Shown: positions 25,385 to 34,085, numbered from the stretch's first letter. The stretch is DNA of 36,130 nucleotides from Calothrix sp. CSU_2_0 (GCA_012034595.1 JAAUPE010000068.1:1-36130), one strand, 5' to 3'. A program made the numbers and translations. Notes: generated by a model not told the origin, from the letters alone.

Positions 25385-25485
25385 TGTGTAGGTTGAGGAG
25401 AGGCTTTGCGTAACCCAAGATTAACCCAACTACAACTTTAATACTTATTTTATAAACACGCTCTAATTAAAATGCTCTAATTAAA

Positions 25486-25941
25486 ATGGCAACCTTTTTC
25501 ATCTTTGAAGCAGATTTTGTTGACTCCCTGCGTTGTATACCCATGCAGACAAGGTATAATCTTGACACTTGCGGTATCAAATTAAAATTAGCTGATTGGA
25601 ATCGCATGACTCCAGATGAACGTCAAACCTTGCTAAAAATGCCATGTAAAAATAAAAATGAGGTGCAAGTATATCGAGAATATTTGCAAAATTTGATACT
25701 TTATTACACTGGTAAATATCCCTCTGAATTACCAATTGAAGACCATCCAGCTTGGTTAAATACAGACGAAATCCCTGAAGAAGTGCGAGCAAAAGCTGCC
25801 GAATTTAGTATTACCATTGGACTACAACAATGGGCATGCTTATCACCCTTACAACGATTTGCTTTAATAAAACTTAGTCGTCCGAGTCATGAAAACAAAA
25901 ATTTTCCGAAAGCCTTAGCAGAATTTAATCTAGTTAATTAG
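25486..25941 (+). CDS. narM: NarM, nitrate reductase maturation protein
   Basis: 151 residues matching the cyanobacterial nitrate-reductase-associated protein family. The N-terminus is FFIFEADFVDSLRCIPMQTRYNLDTCGIKLKL (shown here as two conserved blocks, EADFVDSLRCIPM and DTCGIKLKL), and the C-terminal block is QWACLSPLQRFALIKLSRP. In Anabaena PCC 7120 narM is required for active nitrate reductase and NarM interacts with NarB. It keeps an intact frame although narB next to it is broken here. A Pro-rich EIPEEVRAKA linker is seen mid-protein. The ATG at 25486 gives the family start. I see no convincing NtcA box directly upstream. Confidence 0.9.
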   Translation: MATFFIFEADFVDSLRCIPMQTRYNLDTCGIKLKLADWNRMTPDERQTLLKMPCKNKNEVQVYREYLQNLILYYTGKYPSELPIEDHPAWLNTDEIPEEVRAKAAEFSITIGLQQWACLSPLQRFALIKLSRPSHENKNFPKALAEFNLVN

Positions 25942-26453
25942 TCATAAGTTGTAGTCTATATAAAGAGAAATGCAAGCTGAAATTTACTGATTTCCTGTGC
26001 TTTCTCCGTGTCAATATAATTTAAAAACTACTGATAGCAATTGCTTAGATAACTACATTCTGTACAGCTTGATGCGATCGCACACTCTGGAAATGCCTAT
26101 CCAGCTTAAGTTAAAACCATTTCTCTGCTTAACCCTGCTTGTCGATTCAGCACTGTCCGCAAATTTACCACCCAAACCTTAAGTAAATAATTTTACATTT
26201 AATTAACTATATTTAGAGAATTAAACAATGATAAGTAGTATACAAAAAGAATCTTTCTTCGTGAAGGATTTGTAAACAGAGTAACTACGGATTAGCAGGA
26301 TTTACTAATAATGTTTTAATTTTTAATTTTTAATTTCTAATCCTCTGACAAAGACTAAAGCTATAGTGTATTTAGCAATGTTGCTGATATGGCTGGGGTT
26401 TACTCCTAAGCCAAATTCGTTTCAAAAAATGTTTAGATGTATCCTGTAACTCA
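25942..26453. other. Intergenic region between narM and the FHA-PrsW gene
   Basis: About 510 bases. A 61-codon open frame at 25997-26182 has no ribosome-binding site or recognisable product and I do not call it a gene. Positions 26245-26275 contain a small inverted repeat (GAATCTTTC.. and GAAGGATTT). A TTTTTAATTTTTAATTTCT stretch is at 26319-26340. The promoter of the FHA-PrsW gene should lie in the last 100 bases, but no clear motif stands out. Confidence 0.5.
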
Positions 26454-27824
26454 ATGACAGGCAAAAACGCAAGACAGAACGCATTTCTACGGCTAGTGTC
26501 TGTTAATGGGGCAGCTTTGGGGTCAGAATCTGGCTACTCCCTGCTCGCAAATAGGGAAGTAGTCATTGGACGCGATCCTGGTTGTCAGATTGTTTTGGAT
26601 GCCATCAAATACCGGATGGTATCGCGTCGTCATGCTGTAGTGCGACCTTTATCACCATCTCCTGATGGTCATAATACTTGGGTTATTTGCGATTTGAGTA
26701 GCGCTAATGGCACTTATTTGAACGATCGCCAAATCGAAGGCTGTCAAGAATTGCACAACGGCGATCGCATTTCCCTAGCACAAGATGGTCCACAATTCGT
26801 ATTCGAGTATGAGGTGAACTACCCAGCAACAGTTCTCGGTTCACCAGCAGCGACATCCCTTGCCCCCGCAAGTAAATACGAAGCAGATACACAAATTGAT
26901 TCAGTTAGTTTTACACAATTATTTCCCATCATTTCCACAGGAAAAGATTTAACTAGTAAAGCTTATTTAGTTCCGGGAATGTTGACTGTAGTATTTGTTG
27001 TATTAATGTTTGCTACAGTTGGTCAACCCCAGGCAAATCAAATTATTGTTGGTACTTATATCGCTTCGGCTGCATATTATTTTATTTACCGACTCTGTGG
27101 AAAACACAAACCTTGGTGGGTGCTTGTTGCTGTTGCATTAGGTACAGCATTAATTTTAAAAAGCCCAATCCTGGATTTATTTATTTACATTTTTCGTGAA
27201 AAATTACCAGGTAGTTTACCTAGAGATAACCAACCAATTACCCTTACCGAACTGTTAGTGCGAATGTTTTTCGGTGCTGGATTGATGGAGGAATTGCTCA
27301 AAGCTTTACCCGTGCTAGCTGCCTACGGAATTGGTCGATTTTTACCTCATCCTTGGCGCGATCGCGTTGGCGTTTGGGAACCGCTTGATGGTATTTTACT
27401 TGGTACAGCTTCGGCGGTTGGTTTCACCCTGTTGGAAACACTGGGGCAATATGTGCCACAAATTGCTCAAAGCGTCGCCCAGCAATCAGGTATAGATGCG
27501 GGGGAATTGGTTGGATTACAGCTTTTAATTCCGCGTATTTTGGGCTTAGTTGCTGGACACATGGCTTATAGCGGTTATTTAGGCTATTTTATCGGTTTGG
27601 CGGTTCTTAAACCCAGTAAAGGCTGGCAAATCCTTCTGGTTGGTTATTTAACTGCGGCAGGACTTCATGCTTTATGGAATGCAACTGGTGCAATTAATGC
27701 TTTGTTATTAGTAATCGTTGGGGTTGTTTCTTATGCCTTTTTAATGGCTGCTATCCTGAAAGCAAGGGCACTATCACCAAATCGGTCACAAAATTTTGCC
27801 ACTCGCTTCCTGGAGAGAAAATAG
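26454..27824 (+). CDS. FHA-domain fused to PrsW-family membrane protease
   Basis: 456 residues. The N-terminal FHA domain (about residues 15-120) shows VVIGRDPGCQ, MVSRRHAVV and LSSANGTYLND, a phosphothreonine reader. After a linker, residues about 175-450 are a multi-helix membrane protein with the PrsW glutamic-protease motifs: Glu279-Glu280 in GLMEELLKALP, Asp312 in EPLDGILLG, His369 in GHMAYSG and His405 in LHALWN. PrsW proteases cut membrane anti-sigma factors and similar proteins in other bacteria. Here the FHA domain could deliver phosphorylated membrane substrates or regulate the protease through phosphorylation. No partner is adjacent on the same strand, and kinases lie both up- and downstream in the window. 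Confidence 0.88.
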   Translation: MTGKNARQNAFLRLVSVNGAALGSESGYSLLANREVVIGRDPGCQIVLDAIKYRMVSRRHAVVRPLSPSPDGHNTWVICDLSSANGTYLNDRQIEGCQELHNGDRISLAQDGPQFVFEYEVNYPATVLGSPAATSLAPASKYEADTQIDSVSFTQLFPIISTGKDLTSKAYLVPGMLTVVFVVLMFATVGQPQANQIIVGTYIASAAYYFIYRLCGKHKPWWVLVAVALGTALILKSPILDLFIYIFREKLPGSLPRDNQPITLTELLVRMFFGAGLMEELLKALPVLAAYGIGRFLPHPWRDRVGVWEPLDGILLGTASAVGFTLLETLGQYVPQIAQSVAQQSGIDAGELVGLQLLIPRILGLVAGHMAYSGYLGYFIGLAVLKPSKGWQILLVGYLTAAGLHALWNATGAINALLLVIVGVVSYAFLMAAILKARALSPNRSQNFATRFLERK

Positions 27825-28180
27825 AACATTCTCTGTTGATTAAAATTGAGTTTTTGCCCAATCCCGTAGGGGCAAACGGTTGTTTGCCCTTATTTTATTT
27901 GCCCTTATTTGTATTTCATTAAATTTTTTTCACAAATTATTTAGGACTGCTCTATAATGTCTTTCTGCCTTTTGATAGATGGCACTAGATTGGCAACAAT
28001 CTATAGTTAGATTTAGGATAGTATAGCTTTATCCTTTAACAATAATCTTTCGACAAAATACCACTGCTGTCAGTTACACATTCACAAACCATATCAGCAG
28101 ATAAACGGCTATATAAGCGCTTTTCCCTGCCAGAACAGCACCAACCAAGCCACGAAAAATTGTCAGAAATTAAAATAAAC
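27825..28180. other. Convergent intergenic region with hairpin
   Basis: About 356 bases between the ends of the FHA-PrsW gene (+) and the 220-residue gene (-). It contains the GGGCAAAC palindrome at 27870-27889 followed by a partial repeat of TTTGCCCTTATTT, a likely terminator. Nothing else is recognised. Confidence 0.6.
27870..27889. repeat. Interspersed palindrome, GGGCAAAC family
   Basis: Arms GGGCAAAC / GTTTGCCC around GGTT, identical to the copy after narB. It is followed by a T-rich stretch (TTATTTTATTT), so it may work as an intrinsic terminator for the FHA-PrsW gene. Confidence 0.75.
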
Positions 28181-28843
28181 TTAATCTTCAGTTGCTTCAG
28201 CTTGAAATTTGTTTAGCTGACGCAATGCGTAGTATGCAACTGCCAAACTAACTCTTGCTTGCTCGATTTCAGATAAACTTTTCCATTCGTGTTCCCCAAC
28301 CTTGCTGAGTGCAGTTTCCAGACTTTGAGTTTCGCTATTTCGCATTCCGTAAGAATATGGACGTGCCAAAACCAATAAATCATCAGTTTCCAAGTTTGGT
28401 AATACCGCTCTAGCACAAAATGCTAACTGCTCTCCCATTGATTGGGTTGAACTGAATATCTCAGCAGCTTTTTCGGCAATTTTATCAATCCAGTTTTGGG
28501 GAACGCGAGATATCATCGCCATTTGTAAAGTTTCTTTAAGGTTCGCAATTATATTTACATTTGTATTACACTTGTAGTGTTGGTCTGTTGCTGCATTTGC
28601 CCATAAACAATCAAGTTGGTCATGAAAAGCTTGCGATCGCGTAGGTAATTCTGCATCAAAGAATTCACCCATACTTAGCTTCGATTCAAATTGCGATTCA
28701 ACTTCACGAAAAAAATCTTCGGTTTCGCTGTCTGTGGGATTCCAAGGATAATTGATGTCTTCGGAATCTAGCAATGCTTCGAGCAGTTCTAATTGGATTG
28801 AGTTGGTAAGAATATCTTCTTTGCCGTTTAAGTGAGTCATCAT
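28181..28843 (-). CDS. Uncharacterised protein next to the CHAT-FHA gene
   Basis: 220 residues, not recognised. It is soluble and acidic, predicted mostly helical, with no signal peptide or membrane helix. The N-terminal 60 residues are rich in Asp/Glu, and the rest is helix-forming with segments such as WIDKIAEKAAEIFSS and LSEIEQARVSLAVAYYALRQ. The GGAGG at 28848-28852, 4-5 bases before the ATG, is one of the best ribosome-binding sites in the window and supports the start. It follows the CHAT-FHA gene on the same strand after 164 bases and might be cotranscribed with it. An adaptor or substrate role for that protease is possible but unsupported. Confidence 0.75.
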   Translation of the reverse strand: MMTHLNGKEDILTNSIQLELLEALLDSEDINYPWNPTDSETEDFFREVESQFESKLSMGEFFDAELPTRSQAFHDQLDCLWANAATDQHYKCNTNVNIIANLKETLQMAMISRVPQNWIDKIAEKAAEIFSSTQSMGEQLAFCARAVLPNLETDDLLVLARPYSYGMRNSETQSLETALSKVGEHEWKSLSEIEQARVSLAVAYYALRQLNKFQAEATED

Positions 28844-29007
28844 GTTGCCTCCAGGTTATTTAATTTAGCAGTACTGACAGCTACAGCGTCAAGTTTTAGG
28901 TTTCCGCAAAAAGAATATGAATTTGATTAGTTTGGCATGATTTTTTGGGAGATGGTAGTCTTATTTAATAGTCAAGAAAAGTCAATCGTGAATTTACGGT
29001 TTTTCTA

Positions 29008-30672
29008 CTAATTTTCCACAATAAATTCCCAGATTTCATTGCGACTACTACCAAACTTTAGTTGCATACCCGATTCGAGCGGTACTTCCTGATGGTGGAT
29101 TCTCAACCAATTACCAGATTTAAAAATTAAGGTTCCTCCAGTTGAATCATCGCGCAGAAAATAACTGAGTACTGGTGTTGTTGTACTAAAGTTATCACGA
29201 CAGATAATTTGAGCATGTTGTCTTGACACAGATAAATCAGGAATCACAATATGATTATCTGTAGTTCGACCGATACGGGTAATAGGGGTTTGTAGTAGAG
29301 AAATTGCATCTTCACTATTAAGTAAGCGTAGGGAAGCGCTAGGAATTTTGGTATATTCTGGCAAAGATGTAGGTAATTCGGTAATGCTTTCATCCAAACT
29401 GCGGAGGATTTGTCCGTCAAATTCGGGATGCATGTACAGTACGGGCAGAGTCCAAGCTGGATAATTGAATTTAAATTGGGTTAATAATTTTTGTCTTGCT
29501 TCGGCGACAGCTTCATCGATAGCTTTACGCGATCGCAAAGCTTCGGAGAAGGCTTTAATAAAACTTATACTCTCATCATCGCGTATTTCGTCACGCATTC
29601 CTAGCACGGCTGGAACTCCGTGTCTAATCAAGACTTCAGCCAAACTACTATAGGGTATTGCTTGGTGCTTCACCGATGCGGGTTGCGCTCCCCAACATGA
29701 GTTAAATACAGCTAACTTCACACCTGTTCGAGTTAAGACTTGGGCAAGTTCAATACCATTGAGCCTAGCTTCGGGATGTAAATTTAACATTCCACCGTCG
29801 GGATTTCGCAACCCATGCCCGGCATAAAATAATACATTATAAGATTGTGTTTCTAATGCGGCGATTAATTCTGCTGGCGTTGGTTGAATGAGGGTATCAA
29901 CCATACAAGGAGCATACCCACGGGCACTACTGGCAATCCCAACACCTTGTGTCAAAGTTTCTTTTAATACTTTTGCTTCGGTTTGAAGTTCCAGATTTTC
30001 ATCTTCCCCTAACACTAATAAGACATTTAATCCTGGGTCACTGCGTAAATTTGGCAGGGGTTCGACATCACTCGTAGTGCGACTAAATATGACATTTTGG
30101 CTCAGGGAAATTGCGGGTTGACCGGGACGTTGCATAATTTCCCAAGGTATAGCCACCAAATAAGGATCGCGTAATTCTAAACGCAAGCGAAGACTTTTGC
30201 CTAATGCGATCGCAGCACCGCGATTATGTTCCAAACTATTAAGAATCGGTCCATCAAAAACCCATTGCCATAAACTATTACCAAAATTCTGCATCAACTG
30301 ACTGCTTTTATTTGTCGGTTGTCCTGAAATTGCTACGGGTAATTCGATTGGTGCTTGTGCGTTAGCGTAGCTTCCCGTTGGCGAAGCCGCTCCGTTCACC
30401 GAAGGTGTTCCCGTAGGGTAGGAGCTAGGTATCGCTGGGAATGAAGTTTCTGGGGTTTCGGAAGATTGAGGTGATATCTGAAGATTACTATGTCCGGCAA
30501 ACAATTGCTGCCATTCTAGCCAAAGCTGTGTCAAATTCGGAGTCCAGACGCAATCGTGAATAACGTGACCACTGGGATAGGGAGCTTTCACCACCCAAAT
30601 AGCGAAATTGTTAGTGCCAGCGTGGACAAGACGCGCGATCGCCAAATTTAAGGATGGCATGGATTCATTCAA
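29008..30672 (-). CDS. CHAT-domain (caspase-like) protease with C-terminal FHA domain
   Basis: 554 residues. The CHAT peptidase domain (about 165-430) contains the catalytic pair His286 (NVLFYAGHG) and Cys326 (FNSCWGA), in the usual caspase-like arrangement, plus HGVPAVLGMRDEI. An FHA domain occupies about 465-550 (RIGRTTDNHIVI, LSVSRQHAQII, DDSTGGTLI). The N-terminal 160 residues include a Pro/Ser/Gly-rich linker (about 82-105) whose DNA looks like an inserted repeat. CHAT proteases often serve as effectors of signalling or cell-death systems in filamentous cyanobacteria. The FHA domain suggests recruitment by a phosphorylated partner. No signal peptide or membrane helix is visible. Its promoter should lie in the 500-base gap upstream. 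Confidence 0.88.
   Translation of the reverse strand: MNESMPSLNLAIARLVHAGTNNFAIWVVKAPYPSGHVIHDCVWTPNLTQLWLEWQQLFAGHSNLQISPQSSETPETSFPAIPSSYPTGTPSVNGAASPTGSYANAQAPIELPVAISGQPTNKSSQLMQNFGNSLWQWVFDGPILNSLEHNRGAAIALGKSLRLRLELRDPYLVAIPWEIMQRPGQPAISLSQNVIFSRTTSDVEPLPNLRSDPGLNVLLVLGEDENLELQTEAKVLKETLTQGVGIASSARGYAPCMVDTLIQPTPAELIAALETQSYNVLFYAGHGLRNPDGGMLNLHPEARLNGIELAQVLTRTGVKLAVFNSCWGAQPASVKHQAIPYSSLAEVLIRHGVPAVLGMRDEIRDDESISFIKAFSEALRSRKAIDEAVAEARQKLLTQFKFNYPAWTLPVLYMHPEFDGQILRSLDESITELPTSLPEYTKIPSASLRLLNSEDAISLLQTPITRIGRTTDNHIVIPDLSVSRQHAQIICRDNFSTTTPVLSYFLRDDSTGGTLIFKSGNWLRIHHQEVPLESGMQLKFGSSRNEIWEFIVEN
30358..30426. repeat. Interspersed repeat within the CHAT-FHA coding region
   Basis: A GC-richer stretch (GCGTTAGCGTAGCTTCCCGT followed by TGGCGAAGCC) resembles dispersed cyanobacterial repeats of the GCGTAGC/GGCGAAGC type. 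It contains nested short inverted repeats (CTTC..GAAG). Translated on the - strand it gives the linker TGTPSVNGAASPTGSYANAQ. It seems to be an in-frame insertion. Confidence 0.55.
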
Positions 30673-31170
30673 CTCAAAGGGTAAAGCAGGCTATTTCAAA
30701 CAACTATTTTAAATGGCAAACCTCTTTGCAGAAACACCCAAGGACTATTTCTTCCTTTTGCTTCGGCATTGAGTTTATTGTATTCACCGCAGTAACAATA
30801 TGAATTATTTCAGGTTTGTAACCATTTTATACGGTTTTTTTTAATAAAGAATTTAGAACTCACAAGTCAGGGCAAACTAATCTCTCTGCACAGGCTTTTT
30901 AGACCTCTTTTTATCCCTCTAAGGGGCTGTTGACAAATAAAGCAGAAAACCACCATTCATTTTACCGTAGGGAAACCAACAGGCTGTTAGCCCTTTTTTG
31001 AAATGAATTGTCCTATGTAGGGGCAGGGTCTTCCTGCCCTGACTAATAATACGATTGGATTGGGATATTTTATTTGCTGGAAGTCCTGCTATATGGAGGG
31101 CGGGGATACCCAGCCCCTACGAATGATACGATTGATGAATGTTCCCTTACCAGGTCAATACAGATCGAAA
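30673..31170. other. Intergenic region upstream of the CHAT-FHA gene
   Basis: About 500 bases between two - strand genes; the CHAT-FHA promoter should lie near 30680-30850, an AT-rich part. A hairpin with arms GGGCAGG/CCTGCCC lies at 31021-31039. A second GC-rich pair (GGGG and CCCC around ATACCCAG) lies near 31100, and TACGATTG occurs twice (about 31050 and 31128). These look like dispersed repeats. No gene is supported. Confidence 0.5.
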
Positions 31171-33582
31171 TCAATTATTACCAGGGGGATTGGAAGTTCT
31201 TCTGGGGGTATTAATACTTTGGGGATTTACTGTGGAAGTATTCACGTCTGGTGATTGGTCAACTGGTGCAGTTCCATCGGCTTTGCCTTGCTGACAGAAA
31301 TTGCTGCCTGGTGCTGGTTGAGTGATGGAAACACCAGTACCTTTGAGTTGGGAGGCTTGAATCCAAATTTTATCACTAGGCTTGAGTTCTTCGGGTGCTG
31401 GATTGATAGCAGGTGGTCCTGCTGGGGTTGGGACAGCTTGACAAACTAATACCTGGACAACATCGGTTTGATTTTCAGGTGCTGGAGTTTCTAAGGATGT
31501 TTCCAGGACTTTTAGGATTGTGCCTGAAGGTATAAAACCGCCATTATTATTGAAAGGTGTGGAGGTTTTGCTAAATGCGATCGCATCTTTTTCTTTGATT
31601 TGAATTAATGAACCTGCGGGAAAAATTGCCTGCTTTGTATCGTTTTCTAGGTTTGGTGATGTTGTTGAGGTGGGTTGGTTGATTGGTCTGGTAGCGGGTG
31701 TTGTGGTAAATGGAAATTGCCGTTGTGAAGAAAATAAATAGGCTAAAACACCTGTTGCTACGAGTAAAAGCGGTAATATAACCAATTGCAAGGGAATTTT
31801 TTTGCTTTTTGCAGGAGCAGTATCGGGAATTACTTGGGTTCGCTGGTTGCCAGATGTGAACTGCTTGCTGGGGGTTTCGTTTGTTGGCAAATCGTTAATA
31901 CTTGCCGCATAAAAATCGGAAATGTTGGGAATTAATATTGATTCTGGTTCGGTGTATTTGATTTGATAATGAACCAGGGCAATTGTGACGTTATCATGTC
32001 CGTTTTGGCTGTTGGCAATGTCGGTTAGTTTATCTACAACACTTGCTATATCAGCATCTCCGGTAGAGTCGGTGTTGAGAATTGGCAAAATTTCGCTTTC
32101 CCAATATTGTTCGACGCGATCGAAGTCGCTCAAACCATCCGAACACAACAAAAATACGCAGTCTTCATCGAGGACAAACCTCTGGGCTGTGGGATGTAAT
32201 GAGTTGCTGCTACCCATTCCTAAAGCTTGAACTAGGGAACCGCTTGCACCTTGATTTATCGCATCGCGGTAAACTGCATACCCTAATCTAACTTCTCTTG
32301 ATGCCACATCATCATCAAGGGTGACTTGGTAACAACCTTGACGGGTAATTAAGTAAGCGCGACTGTCTCCAACATGGGTGACATAGATTTCGTGGGCTAT
32401 AGGCAATGCCATCACTAGGGTTGTGCCCATGCGCTGCCGTCCCTGCCGACCTTCGATGTCGTTACGCTGGCTAATTTTGTCGTTTGCTGCTGCTGCTGCC
32501 TGTTCTAAGTCCGAAATCAAACTTGCTGGATCGATGCGATCGCGTGCTTCTCTGGCTAGGGAATTCACTTTTTGCTGGATGACTTCGATTGCCGTGTTCG
32601 AGGCTACGTTACCACCTTCGTGTCCGCCGATACCATCACAAACTATTGCCAGAGCCGTGGGTTGGGGTGGTTTGCTCACCTTGCTGCCACTGGGGGGATA
32701 GCAAGAATCTTCGTTGCGCTGACGGCTCGGTCCGGTGTCGGTTTTAGTGACAATTTTTACAGATGAGTTGAAAATACCTCCACTGCTATTTTCTGCCCGT
32801 CCCAGTTCAATTAATCCTTGGTCTAAAACTGCCACCAATTGCTCACCCGAATGAATTTTCTTCGAGATCAGGGCATCACAAATCTTAGTCAGAAATTCTG
32901 CGATCGCATTTTTGGTTTTGGGCAGCAAGTTAGCCCGCCAAAATTCTCCCAAGTCGGCTAATGTAGATGCTTTTTCGCGATCGGCATGTAATTCTAATAA
33001 CTTAACAATAGATCCTTCCGGTCGCATTAATAATGGGTCTAGCAAACTCGATGCCACACCCTCGCTTGCCAAAGGTTGCCAGAGATTGGCGATTTGCCAC
33101 AACCAATTTAGCTGTCGCATTGATGTTGCTTCACCCCAAGCCGAATCAATCGACTTGTGTAATTGCGCTTCGGTGGCTAATTCATTGTTGATTTGCAGAG
33201 GTGGTTTTTCCAGTAGCAAAATCTGTTTTTGTGATTCACCTTTATCCAGGGATATGACTCCGTAAACTTGAGGAATGTGGAGTCGGTAGGGGAATAATCG
33301 TAAATAAGCCTTAATTTTATGTAGATTTTCCATTTCCGGCACTAATGGAACGAGTCCGGGTTTGGTATCGAAAAGAATAAACTGTCTGATAATTAAATAG
33401 CGATCGGCTAAAATATCCCCATCAACCCCTAAACTTTTTCCTTCTGTCACCGCCCATAAATAACGTTTTGGCAACGGTGTTCGACACTGCTGACAGAAAT
33501 GATGGTTAAGCGGATTGGCAGCCTGACAAGCTTCATTGGGGCAGTAGAGCGTTGCCGCGTCTTTTTCCATATTTTTTTGCAC
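31171..33582 (-). CDS. Zinc-ribbon, pseudokinase-like, PP2C phosphatase membrane protein
   Basis: 803 residues. An N-terminal zinc ribbon (Cys14, Cys19, Cys30, Cys33) is followed by a region (about 55-260) that looks like a worn kinase fold, ending in SIVKLLEL where a kinase would have VKLIDFG, and with no catalytic Asp. Residues about 280-545 are a complete PP2C Ser/Thr phosphatase: RQRNEDS, CDGIGGHEGG (Asp316), THVGDSRAYL, LCSDGLSD and HDNVTIAL. One transmembrane helix (about 597-617) separates it from an extracytoplasmic tail rich in Pro/Thr that may include an SH3-like fold. The start at 33582 or the ATG at 33570 are both possible. It is the only intact PP2C in the window and could oppose the kinases at 2123-7856. 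Confidence 0.86.
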   Translation of the reverse strand: MQKNMEKDAATLYCPNEACQAANPLNHHFCQQCRTPLPKRYLWAVTEGKSLGVDGDILADRYLIIRQFILFDTKPGLVPLVPEMENLHKIKAYLRLFPYRLHIPQVYGVISLDKGESQKQILLLEKPPLQINNELATEAQLHKSIDSAWGEATSMRQLNWLWQIANLWQPLASEGVASSLLDPLLMRPEGSIVKLLELHADREKASTLADLGEFWRANLLPKTKNAIAEFLTKICDALISKKIHSGEQLVAVLDQGLIELGRAENSSGGIFNSSVKIVTKTDTGPSRQRNEDSCYPPSGSKVSKPPQPTALAIVCDGIGGHEGGNVASNTAIEVIQQKVNSLAREARDRIDPASLISDLEQAAAAANDKISQRNDIEGRQGRQRMGTTLVMALPIAHEIYVTHVGDSRAYLITRQGCYQVTLDDDVASREVRLGYAVYRDAINQGASGSLVQALGMGSSNSLHPTAQRFVLDEDCVFLLCSDGLSDFDRVEQYWESEILPILNTDSTGDADIASVVDKLTDIANSQNGHDNVTIALVHYQIKYTEPESILIPNISDFYAASINDLPTNETPSKQFTSGNQRTQVIPDTAPAKSKKIPLQLVILPLLLVATGVLAYLFSSQRQFPFTTTPATRPINQPTSTTSPNLENDTKQAIFPAGSLIQIKEKDAIAFSKTSTPFNNNGGFIPSGTILKVLETSLETPAPENQTDVVQVLVCQAVPTPAGPPAINPAPEELKPSDKIWIQASQLKGTGVSITQPAPGSNFCQQGKADGTAPVDQSPDVNTSTVNPQSINTPRRTSNPPGNN

Positions 33583-34085
33583 GATCGGCTTTACTTAACA
33601 ATTTTTAGTTAACAGCATGTGTGGCGGCACTCTCAGCCACTCGTTTTTTTAGTTTAGATATATTTAAGTTAGATATATCTTAAATTTTGAATCGCCATAC
33701 TGCAATTCTCCGCAGGGGATACCGTAAAAGTCAGTATTTGTGGACAGCACAAATGCAGGAATGCAAATACAACTTGGTCGTTAAGACTTAAACTAATTCT
33801 GCGCCTAAAGTTTAAATATATTAAGTTAAATAAACAGACGCTTCAAGTTTAATCACAATTTTCTCAAGATTTCGGTTGCCAATGGGGAGTGTTGAGGTCA
33901 GAGTTTTTTGTGCATTTCAATACAGTTAACCCATAGTGTTTGTGGAAATTGTGCAAGACTGTCTTTAGTTTATCGGAGTGGGAGCAATAAAAGCTTAATT
34001 TAAAACTAAAAATTCATAAGAATAAATTCATGAGTTTCCAATCGGCAAAAGTTAGCCTAATTGGTTTTTGTCTTCGTCAACTGTT
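33583..34085. other. AT-rich intergenic region upstream of the PP2C gene
   Basis: About 500 bases between two - strand genes. It should hold the PP2C gene promoter close to 33600-33680, where AGATATATTTAAG and AGATATATCTTAAA form a small imperfect direct repeat (33656-33684). Nothing else is recognised. Confidence 0.5.

Noticed and set aside
25190-25396. Open frame of 68 codons with a repeating QVSGIRY peptide
   Set aside because: It is only a translation of the 7-bp array in one frame and overlaps the end of the PsiE-like gene; there is no ribosome-binding site.
25997-26182. Possible 61-residue gene after narM
   Set aside because: No ribosome-binding site, no recognisable domain and unusual composition; likely random.
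31060-31254. Small + strand frame near the 3' end of the PP2C gene
   Set aside because: It overlaps the PP2C coding region on the other strand and consists partly of dispersed repeats; no product is recognisable.
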